A stretch of DNA of 22,921 nucleotides, taken from IMG/VR virus record IMGVR_UViG_3300044970_000739, positions 1-22,921 of that record; one strand, written 5' to 3'. Positions 1 to 4,838 of the stretch are shown piece after piece. Origin of the DNA: a virus. A program made the translations under genes and the position numbers. Under the pieces are notes generated by a model. That model saw only the letters and a list, made by a program, of their open reading frames with translations. It was not told the DNA's origin and did no database searches. The stretch's first letter is position 1. Every line of letters starts with the position of its first letter.

Positions 1-634
1 TTTCATTTAAATAAATATGACCTGCTGGATACCCACCTGCGTATTCAACTCTTAGTTCATCAAAAGCTAAAAGATGAGGCATGCTAATAACTGGAAATTC
101 ATCATCATTTACTCTGCGAACATTTCTTGCTGCTGGTGCTTTATCTCTTAAATATCGTTCCATACGGCAATCATGGTTACCTTCTAAGTAAACAATTCTT
201 GCGTGTGGAGAAGCTGCTCTTTGACCTGCAAAAAAAGCATGACCTGCGCGTAAGCTTTCATTTACAGAATTTTGCATTGATTCTTCTTGCATATATTTAC
301 CAAAATTAGGTAGGTCTAATGTGTCACCTAAATTAATAATATCGTCTACGCCATATTCTTCTTCTAATACAGCTGTAATTTGTAAAGCTACATCTATAGC
401 TTTTGTATCGTGAAACGGGTCTAACTCTCCGTCATTAAATTTACGAAATCCTATTTGAGCGTCTGGAAGAAGTACTGCTAACTTCCAATCTCCATCTTTT
501 TTATTTTTTTGTTTTACTGGCTTTGATAATTTTGCTGCTGTTACGCGAGTTAAATCAACACCATCTTCTACTGGTGATTCTAATTGAGCTTTAATTACTG
601 AAAATAAATCATCTAAATCTTTTGTTACTGACAT
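1..634 (-). CDS. Metallophosphoesterase (calcineurin-like), C-terminus cut by window edge
   Basis: Reading the minus strand from an ATG at 634 gives 211 codons with no stop before the window edge. The family hydrolyses phosphoester bonds using two metal ions. Visible family motifs are DAQIG (residues 58-62, the first motif with Gln in place of the usual His, a DxQ form I recall from other phage members), NLGDTLD (101-107) and GNHD (152-155). The C-terminal metal-binding GHxH motif should lie beyond the window. The first 50 residues are a polar Lys-rich extension before the core. The start has a strong Shine-Dalgarno GGAGGT at 643-648 and overlaps the preceding gene by 10 bases, so the two are probably translationally coupled. 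It is the last gene seen in the unit that begins after the terminator at 937-967. Nucleotide, nucleic acid or protein substrate cannot be told from sequence; similar phage genes are often annotated simply as metallophosphoesterase. Confidence 0.9.
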   Translation of the reverse strand, partial: MSVTKDLDDLFSVIKAQLESPVEDGVDLTRVTAAKLSKPVKQKNKKDGDWKLAVLLPDAQIGFRKFNDGELDPFHDTKAIDVALQITAVLEEEYGVDDIINLGDTLDLPNFGKYMQEESMQNSVNESLRAGHAFFAGQRAASPHARIVYLEGNHDCRMERYLRDKAPAARNVRRVNDDEFPVISMPHLLAFDELRVEYAGGYPAGHIYLNE

Positions 635-855
635 TTACATTGACCTCCGATATGCATCCTAAATATGGTTACTTTGAATGGCAATTCCGCTGCTTTATTC
701 ATCACTTTAAATAACGTGTGTAAATTTACATCTTTTTTAGTTCTTGCTTGTTCTAGTAATTCTTGTACGCCTGGCGTTTGTTGGTTAATCCATCTGTTAA
801 CAACGCAACCTTCTGTTGGTGCGTTTACGAAATCTTTTAATACTTGTTCTAACAT
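625..855 (-). CDS. Small HTH-like phage protein of unknown function
   Basis: A 76-residue protein starting at ATG 855, preceded by a purine-rich GAGAGG about 7 bases upstream. It is the first gene after the terminator at 937-967 and overlaps the phosphoesterase gene by 10 bases, carrying that gene's ribosome binding site. The predicted pattern is mostly helical: a first helix (1-12), a helix after RWINQQTPGVQ (about 21-38), then VNLHTLFKVM and a last segment ending GGQCKC. The arrangement of short helices followed by a basic aromatic strand resembles small helix-turn-helix DNA-binding proteins, but I see no decisive motif. The C-terminal CKC could bind metal only with a partner. Function unknown; DNA binding is inference. 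Confidence 0.7.
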   Translation of the reverse strand: MLEQVLKDFVNAPTEGCVVNRWINQQTPGVQELLEQARTKKDVNLHTLFKVMNKAAELPFKVTIFRMHIGGQCKCQ

Positions 856-890
856 ATTGTGCCTCTCCCATGGTTCGCCATGTAGTTTTA

Positions 891-907
891 AATCTTATCA
901 CAAGATT
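891..907 (-). promoter_or_regulatory. Operator-like inverted repeat upstream of the 855 gene
   Basis: AATCTT-ATCAC-AAGATT is a perfect 6-base inverted repeat with a 5-base centre, lying between the terminator at 937-967 and the start codon at 855. On the minus strand the right arm is part of TGATAAGAT, which contains a weak -10-like TAAGAT. I do not see a convincing -35 at proper spacing. A new promoter is expected here because transcription should stop just upstream, so a repressor or activator site is plausible, but this is position-based inference. Confidence 0.3.
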
Positions 908-936
908 ACACCAATGTTATTTAGTATGCAAATAAG

Positions 937-967
937 AAAACCCCGCGAGTTTTGCTCGCGGGGTTTA
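937..967 (-). terminator. Strong intrinsic terminator ending the replication/SpoVS unit
   Basis: CCCCGCGAG (941-949), a 5-base loop, and CTCGCGGGG (955-963) form a perfect 9-base GC-rich stem, extended by AAA/TTT pairs on each side. Read on the minus strand the stem is followed by TTTTCTTATTTG, a proper U-rich tail; on the plus strand the tail is only TTT followed by AAAC. It lies about 47 bases after the stop codon at 1014 and is the only clear intrinsic terminator in the window, so it probably ends the long minus-strand transcript. Confidence 0.9.
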
Positions 968-1013
968 AACAGGGATGCCAGGCAGGTGGCAGATGCCCTA
1001 TATATTCAATTAA

Positions 1014-1349
1014 TTATTCGGTCATACCAGCGTTGAAGTTGGGACGAGAACGATTAACTGCTGAAGGAATAATGCGACCATTGCCTTGTGTATAACCAGC
1101 TTCTGGGCTTGTTCCTTTTGGCATCTTAACACTTACACCGTAACGTGCTCCTGAACGTTCACGTAGTTTATTAGTACGTGAAGGCTTTGGTTGCTTATAT
1201 GGGTCTGTTCCACCCTTAGCGTTACCAGTTTTTTTCATAAGTTTTGTATGTTTTGACGGAGTAGCAGCTTTTGCAGCACCTTTTGAACCTACGTTGCCCA
1301 TAGTTTCAAAATCACTAGCTTTAGCTGACTTCGATACGAAATCTTCCAT
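1014..1349 (-). CDS. Small basic, probably disordered protein, function unknown
   Basis: A 111-residue protein rich in Lys, Arg, Gly, Ser, Thr and Pro, with few hydrophobic clusters. It looks intrinsically disordered and strongly basic: Lys-rich through about 20-60 (LMKKTGNAKGG, YKQPKPSRTNKLRERSG) and Gly/Asn/Arg-rich at the end. No catalytic or metal-binding motif is visible. ATG at 1349 is preceded by AGAAGG, part of which can be covered by the hairpin at 1352-1394. It is the last gene before the terminator at 937-967 and follows the SpoVS homologue by 68 bases. A nucleic-acid-binding or virion-internal role would fit the composition, but that is inference and no family was recognised. Confidence 0.75.
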   Translation of the reverse strand: MEDFVSKSAKASDFETMGNVGSKGAAKAATPSKHTKLMKKTGNAKGGTDPYKQPKPSRTNKLRERSGARYGVSVKMPKGTSPEAGYTQGNGRIIPSAVNRSRPNFNAGMTE

Positions 1350-1351
1350 TT

Positions 1352-1394
1352 ACTACCTTCTCTTGGCCTAAGAGTTACTATTAACTACGGTAGT
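1352..1394 (-). promoter_or_regulatory. Possible Shine-Dalgarno-sequestering RNA structure
   Basis: On the minus strand the leader of the 1349 gene reads ACTACC (1394-1389), a 14-base spacer, an inner hairpin CTCTT-AGGCC-AAGAG (1374-1360), then AGGTAGT (1358-1352) ending just before the start codon. ACTACC can pair with GGTAGT, enclosing the inner hairpin and hiding part of the AGAAGG ribosome binding site. This arrangement suggests translational control, but the outer stem is only 6 base pairs and no folding was computed. Confidence 0.35.
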
Positions 1395-1417
1395 GCTTTA
1401 TTGATTTTTACAAATGC

Positions 1418-1699
1418 TTAACTAGCAATAATTGAAAATACAATTGCAGAAATCTGTCCATCGTGGCTTTCAATTGACGCAAAACCAGGAACACAGACAA
1501 GGTCTAGTCCTCTTGGGGCTGCGTACCCACGGGCTATTGCAATGGCTTTAACGGCTTGATTTACGGCTCCTGCGCCTACAGCACGGACTTTACAGGTACG
1601 ATTTTCATAGATACTGTGGGCTATTGCTGAGGCTACCGCTTGAGGGTTACTGCCGCTAGATACGCGCAGTATTTGTTCTTCTTTTTGTTCTTCAGACAT
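1418..1699 (-). CDS. SpoVS-family (stage V sporulation protein S-like) protein
   Basis: A 93-residue protein whose residues 10-90 follow the SpoVS family almost end to end: LRVSSGSNPQAVASAIA, then the hallmark VGAGAVNQAVKAIAIARGY (about 41-59), AAPRGLDLVCVPGF and a final hydrophobic strand. SpoVS proteins are small (about 86 residues), Alba-like in fold, and act in sporulation timing in Bacillus; many non-sporulating bacteria carry them and their molecular role is unclear, with nucleic-acid binding suggested by the fold. Here the only addition is a short acidic, Gln/Glu-rich N-terminus (MSEEQKEEQ). ATG at 1699 has AAAGGA at good spacing. It lies downstream of two zinc-ribbon-like small genes, in the late part of the replication/recombination transcript. 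Identity is secure; what a phage uses it for is unknown. Confidence 0.92.
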   Translation of the reverse strand: MSEEQKEEQILRVSSGSNPQAVASAIAHSIYENRTCKVRAVGAGAVNQAVKAIAIARGYAAPRGLDLVCVPGFASIESHDGQISAIVFSIIAS

Positions 1700-1743
1700 A
1701 TTGTTCCTTTAAGTGTTCCGGGTCTTAAAAGTATGTCAAAGAA

Positions 1744-1863
1744 TTACTTTTTAATGGGGCTAAGCGGGCAGGTGTGTTTATCCCTTAAATTTTCATATTC
1801 TACAAGGCTATTTGCTTCTATTTTGCATCCACAAGGCAAAGTAGAAGTAATACGAACTGACAC
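1744..1863 (-). CDS. 39-residue cysteine-containing small protein (GTG start)
   Basis: A short frame found by direct reading: it starts with GTG at 1863, sharing one base with the TAG stop of the upstream gene, and ends at a TAA at 1744-1746. The protein begins MSVRITSTLPCGCKIEAN and ends HTCPLSPIKK. AGGAGG (complement of 1868-1873) sits 4 bases upstream, a strong ribosome binding site. The CGC pair at residues 11-13 and the later Cys32 (preceded by His30) give a Cys-x-Cys...His-x-Cys set that could bind one zinc ion. Without this gene there would be a 160-base gap in an otherwise gapless operon. Function unknown. It could be a small zinc-finger regulator or inhibitor peptide; the reading frame itself is supported by RBS, overlap and absence of any competitor. 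Confidence 0.7.
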   Translation of the reverse strand: MSVRITSTLPCGCKIEANSLVEYENLRDKHTCPLSPIKK

Positions 1864-2102
1864 TAATCCTCCTCTCCATCTATAGGAGTTGGGGCAGTGG
1901 CTTTGCTACCACAGAATGTACACTCCATGTCTAAAAAGTACATTGAAATACCATCTCCATCAAACATGCAATTTACTTTAAATACAGTTGAACCGCAAAC
2001 GCATACTGAAGTTGGGGTACCTCTTAAATCCATAGCGTTTTTGTAATCTGGGACTACTTCGCTAATTGGAATTGAGTTTAGTTTTTCTTCGTTATTTCCC
2101 AT
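1863..2102 (-). CDS. Small zinc-ribbon protein
   Basis: A 79-residue protein with two cysteine knuckles: VCVCGS (about 33-38) and CTFCGS (about 61-66), separated by a strand-rich VFKVNCMFDGDGISMYFLDME segment. This is the layout of a zinc ribbon, used by many small phage proteins to contact nucleic acid or protein. The N-terminal 25 residues are polar and the C-terminus is acidic (DGEED). ATG at 2102 has no clear Shine-Dalgarno and overlaps the upstream gene by 25 bases, so translation is probably coupled; an internal ATG at 2033 also lacks a site. It ends in AGGAGGAT-type sequence that serves the 39-residue gene. Role unknown. Confidence 0.75.
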   Translation of the reverse strand: MGNNEEKLNSIPISEVVPDYKNAMDLRGTPTSVCVCGSTVFKVNCMFDGDGISMYFLDMECTFCGSKATAPTPIDGEED

Positions 2103-2296
2103 GGTATCGATTCTATTGTATATAGAAAGCTATCTGATGCTATAGAAGCAGCTACAGCTAGGTCCTCTACGTGGTATTTATGGTCTTCCGTTGGGTGGAA
2201 TCTATTTACTGAAGCCGCAACAGTTCTTGTAAAAAACTGTACAAACTCTTCTACTGTCATATATGGGCTAAATATTAGTTTTACTTTTTTATCCAT
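2078..2296 (-). CDS. Small phage protein of unknown function
   Basis: A 72-residue protein with a hydrophobic/aromatic first half (LIFSPYMTVEEFVQFFTRTV, about 7-26) and a helical, Ala/Ser-rich middle (EDLAVAASIASDSFLYTI). There is no transmembrane segment, cysteine or recognised motif. ATG at 2296 has an excellent AGGGAG 7 bases upstream. It overlaps the RuvC-like gene by 8 bases and the zinc-ribbon gene by 25 bases, so it belongs to the same transcript. I do not recognise the family. Confidence 0.7.
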   Translation of the reverse strand: MDKKVKLIFSPYMTVEEFVQFFTRTVAASVNRFHPTEDHKYHVEDLAVAASIASDSFLYTIESIPWEITKKN

Positions 2297-2855
2297 TTTG
2301 TTTCTCCCTGTATTTTGGGTCCTTTAAGTTACCTTGTATAGATTTTTCATAATCTACCGTTGCGTATCCAGAAGCTATACGAGCTAATGAGTAAGAATCG
2401 GCAGCATTGTCATCTGTTAATTCTACGCCCCACTTCTTAAACACTGCAAGTAGCATCTGGCTTTTCTTTACATCTTTTCCTTTTCCTGCTACATATTTCT
2501 TTAATGTAGTAGGAGGAATAATAAGTGGGAACATTCCATTATCAAATAAAACTAATTTAACAATAGCTCCCAACTCACCTAACATATGGGACATTTGAGA
2601 ACCATAGGCGTAACCTTCTATAGCTGCGTCTAGCACTTTGTTTTTATCTGTAGTAACGCTATTTAAAGACTCAACAATAAACTCAGCAACGGCTACTAAC
2701 CTAGTAATTCCCCCTCCCTCAAATTTTTTAACTACCGTTTTGTATTTTGTAGGGTCTTCTTTGGATATGTAGGTAATAGAAAATCCACCATAAGATTGGT
2801 CTATACCCATATAAACTGAATGACCCGAAGGTATTCCTGGGCCGTATGTTTTCAT
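2289..2855 (-). CDS. RuvC-like Holliday junction resolvase
   Basis: A 188-residue RNase H-fold nuclease. Residues 15-24 (VYMGIDQSYG) form the first beta strand with catalytic Asp19; AAIEGYAYG (77-85) holds Glu80 at the end of strand 4; LTDDNAADSYSLARIA (146-161) supplies the C-terminal acidic cluster (Asp148, Asp149, Asp153). PPTTLKKYVAGKGKDVKK before it is the typical conserved basic loop of RuvC-type resolvases. Such enzymes cut four-way junctions symmetrically; in phages they resolve recombination intermediates and branched DNA before packaging. Length fits RuvC (about 170 residues). ATG at 2855 overlaps the upstream TAA by one base. With RecA, the PD-(D/E)XK resolvase-like protein and the Cas4-like nuclease nearby it forms a recombination cassette. 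It is the second junction-resolvase candidate in the window. Confidence 0.88.
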   Translation of the reverse strand: MKTYGPGIPSGHSVYMGIDQSYGGFSITYISKEDPTKYKTVVKKFEGGGITRLVAVAEFIVESLNSVTTDKNKVLDAAIEGYAYGSQMSHMLGELGAIVKLVLFDNGMFPLIIPPTTLKKYVAGKGKDVKKSQMLLAVFKKWGVELTDDNAADSYSLARIASGYATVDYEKSIQGNLKDPKYREKQNG

Positions 2856-3355
2856 TAGAGGTTAAAGCTCTTCTTTCTTGTTTTGTATGAATCTCCAGCA
2901 GTGCGTCTAGTCAACTCTCTGCTTATTAAAGCTAAATCTTTATTAACGTTGTCATACATCATTGATACTAATTTTGTATAACTTGTACGTTTCATATGTT
3001 CAGCTTCTATTTCAACTATCTTTGGGTCTGTGGCTACCTTTAGCCTAGCTACCGTTATCTTTTCCGCATTACTTCCGGTTGTTAAAGATAGGGTAAGCAA
3101 TCCCACCTCATAATCTAACTGTTTTTTTGTATTTAATTCATCAATTTCTGCACACGCTAGTTGAGTATTGATGAAAGCTAGATAAGAGGTTAAATGTGTA
3201 AATAACTCCATCAGTTCTTCTTCACCTAAACTTGTTACATCTGATGGAACTCTGGGGGTATCAATAAAAGTTTCTCTTTCTATTAAAAACCCTTGAGATT
3301 TAAGGGAATCTAAAGTTGTTGAACTCTCTTCAGATACTAATTTAGTTAGTGACAT
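2855..3355 (-). CDS. Helical phage protein of unknown function
   Basis: I place the start at ATG 3355 (MSLTKLVSEE...) because AAGGAG lies at 3363-3368, 7 bases upstream; an earlier in-frame ATG at 3385 has no such site and would overlap the Cas4-like gene by 44 bases. The product is then 166 residues. It is dominated by long amphipathic helices: LGEEELMELFTHLTSYLAFI, LDYEVGLLTLSLTTG, and ITVARLKVATDPKIVEIEAE, ending in a basic tail (RRTAGDSYKTRKKSFNL). No enzyme motif is seen. Position between a Cas4-like nuclease and a RuvC-like resolvase suggests a helper in recombination or DNA processing, but this is context only. Confidence 0.75.
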   Translation of the reverse strand: MSLTKLVSEESSTTLDSLKSQGFLIERETFIDTPRVPSDVTSLGEEELMELFTHLTSYLAFINTQLACAEIDELNTKKQLDYEVGLLTLSLTTGSNAEKITVARLKVATDPKIVEIEAEHMKRTSYTKLVSMMYDNVNKDLALISRELTRRTAGDSYKTRKKSFNL

Positions 3356-4217
3356 ACTCGAACTCCTTACATTGTTTACATCCATCTATCCCTTTTAAAT
3401 TACAAATAGGTGGAGTTTTGGTATCAACAGCAGTCACAATCATTTGAGCTGCGTCTAGTAACTCTGTAATACCAAAATCACTTTTAGGTATAATAAACTC
3501 TTTTACCTCTTGATTTAATTTAGACTCATAAATAATAACTGCTTCTTGAGGAGCATCTTCCATACCAATTAATTCCATAAGTTTCATATATAACTGGGCT
3601 TGTCTTTGATGGCTATAAAAAGGGGCAGTCATGGATTTCCAAATTTTCTCAAAATCCCCGTCGTATTTTACTAACAAGTCGGGGTCTTCCCATCTAACAG
3701 TTCCAATTCCTAACGATTTAATTTCTAATAGTAATGGGTCCCCAAATCCAACTAACCAACCATCGGAATGGCCACTAATTTTTAAAGGTTCGTAAGATAA
3801 TGAAACTTCTCTATAAGTAAAAGGTCCAACACACTGTTCTTTTGCCTGACTATGTAATCCCCAAAAAAGTTCATTGCAATGACTACAAAGCCATGAACCA
3901 ATAATTTTATCCATATCTTTAAACCACTCTTGCCACTTAGCATGTATTCTGTGGCCTTCTTCAAACATTAGTTCTCGTTTTAAGGGAGACCTAAAAGAAG
4001 AATCAGCTGGTGTATATCCTTGCAATTTATAATAAGAAGTTCTATGACACCAAAAGGGTTTAACCATATCTGATGGATGAAGTACATCTTGTCTTCTATC
4101 AGTATTCTGTGGTTTAGATAATAAATATCTTTCTATTGAGTTAATTACTCTTGTATCTTTTTTACCCACGTCGATGAACTGCTTTAGTGCTTTTGACGGT
4201 TTGTACTTTGTTGTCAT
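3342..4217 (-). CDS. Cas4/RecB-like PD-(D/E)XK nuclease with Fe-S cysteine set
   Basis: A 291-residue nuclease. Motifs in order: Cys57 (PFWCHRTSYY), EEGHRIHAKWQ (86-96, the family Gx2xH helix), ISGHSDGWLV with Asp152, LLLEIKS with Glu165 and Lys167, and QRQAQLYMKLM (204-214, the QxxxY motif). Near the end Cys272, Cys280 and Cys283 complete the four-cysteine iron-sulfur pattern of Cas4 and AddB-type nucleases. An inserted CxxC (Cys111, Cys114) plus Cys129 between helix and motif II looks like an extra zinc knuckle. Known relatives are 5'-to-3' ssDNA exonucleases. There is no Cas1 or CRISPR array here, so a phage recombination role with RecA is more likely than adaptation. ATG at 4217 overlaps WhiB by 56 bases and has only a weak GAGTGG-type site. 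Confidence 0.88.
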   Translation of the reverse strand: MTTKYKPSKALKQFIDVGKKDTRVINSIERYLLSKPQNTDRRQDVLHPSDMVKPFWCHRTSYYKLQGYTPADSSFRSPLKRELMFEEGHRIHAKWQEWFKDMDKIIGSWLCSHCNELFWGLHSQAKEQCVGPFTYREVSLSYEPLKISGHSDGWLVGFGDPLLLEIKSLGIGTVRWEDPDLLVKYDGDFEKIWKSMTAPFYSHQRQAQLYMKLMELIGMEDAPQEAVIIYESKLNQEVKEFIIPKSDFGITELLDAAQMIVTAVDTKTPPICNLKGIDGCKQCKEFEYVTN

Positions 4218-4527
4218 TTTCTTTTACCCACTCTTCTAACGTTTTACCATTACGTATGGCTTTACGTTTAAGAGCGTTCCTCTCCCTATGACTGAGCCCG
4301 CCCCAGATACCGTGCTGTTCGTCCATACTATCTGCATATAACAAACATGCAATACGCACAGGGCATTCTGGTGCACCATCTTTACCAAAGCAAACAGCTT
4401 TTGCTTTATCTGCAATTTTTTTATATTTAGTCTTGTCTCTTGGGGGATACCATAATTCGGTGTCAAGCCCGCGACATTTGGCTTTATAACGCCAATCATT
4501 TACTTCGTTGCCTTCGTACAAGAACAC
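4162..4527 (-). CDS. WhiB-family iron-sulfur transcriptional regulator
   Basis: A 121-residue WhiB-like protein. Four cysteines (18, 46, 55, 61) would hold a [4Fe-4S] cluster, followed by the diagnostic GIWGG turn (73-77) and a basic C-terminal segment (SHRERNALKRKAIRNGK) for DNA binding. CPVRIACLLYA and LWYPP near the N-terminus are also typical. The family is restricted to actinobacteria and their phages; known phage members can bind host promoters and interfere with host WhiB2. The middle spacing is Cys46-x8-Cys55, longer than the common Cys-x2-Cys. The start is uncertain: GTG at 4527, or TTG at 4521, which sits 5 bases after AGGAG and may be the better choice. It overlaps both neighbours, so it is part of the recombination operon. 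Confidence 0.94.
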   Translation of the reverse strand: MFLYEGNEVNDWRYKAKCRGLDTELWYPPRDKTKYKKIADKAKAVCFGKDGAPECPVRIACLLYADSMDEQHGIWGGLSHRERNALKRKAIRNGKTLEEWVKENDNKVQTVKSTKAVHRRG

Positions 4528-4838
4528 TCCTGAAGTCTGTGGCGCAGGCTTAGAAAGTCGTCCTCTAACAACATGACATAATTTTCGTCATTTAGGTGGA
4601 AGCCAAGGACGGGCATTCGACTGTCAAGAATTGCTTCTTCAACAATCTTTTCTAAGACCTTTGCCTTTACGGTAAAGGAGGCTTTGCCAGTCCATTTATG
4701 TTCTATCAATAAGTCTTTTGAACGGACATCGCCTTTACGATTCCAAAAGCCACCGCTTGCAGCATTTCTTTTGCCGCCGATAACTTTTGCTAATCGGTCC
4801 TCGTGCTTCCTAGACTGACGTTGTCCCTTAGTTGGCAT
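4500..4838 (-). CDS. PD-(D/E)XK nuclease, Holliday-junction resolvase-like
   Basis: I choose ATG 4838 (MPTKGQRQSRKHEDRLAK), which overlaps the recA-like stop by 11 bases and has TTGGAA just upstream; an earlier non-ATG start at 4868 would read far into recA. The product is 112 residues. Glu13 in the first helix, Gly36-Asp37, and Glu46-x-Lys48 (LLIEHKWTG) form the nuclease active site, followed by a helix (AKVLEKIVEEAI) and strand MPVLGFHL, the usual order in archaeal Hjc-like and phage resolvases. A glycine-rich loop (AASGGFWNRKGDV) precedes the Asp, as in proteins that hold branched DNA. It sits directly after recA in the transcript. Being the second resolvase candidate with the RuvC-like protein, one of them may act on a different branched substrate. 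Confidence 0.82.
   Translation of the reverse strand: MPTKGQRQSRKHEDRLAKVIGGKRNAASGGFWNRKGDVRSKDLLIEHKWTGKASFTVKAKVLEKIVEEAILDSRMPVLGFHLNDENYVMLLEDDFLSLRHRLQECSCTKATK

Noticed and set aside
127-309. Plus-strand open frame of 60 codons
   Set aside because: It lies antisense to the metallophosphoesterase gene with its motifs intact on the other strand, has no ribosome site and no family pattern.
971-1013. tRNA or second terminator in the GGCAGGTGGCAGATGCC stretch
   Set aside because: The short imperfect repeats do not give a cloverleaf or a clean stem, and no T-loop consensus is present.
665-1036. Plus-strand open frame of 123 codons crossing the terminator
   Set aside because: It overlaps the 76-residue minus gene and the intrinsic terminator, and its composition is irregular. 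It is a shadow frame.
3342-4217. CRISPR-Cas locus suggested by the Cas4-like gene
   Set aside because: No Cas1, Cas2 or effector gene and no direct-repeat/spacer array was seen in the window. The neighbours are recombination genes.
4236-4499. Second minus-strand frame of 87 codons inside WhiB
   Set aside because: The frame is shifted relative to WhiB, which has all four cysteines and GIWGG. The alternative product has no recognisable pattern.
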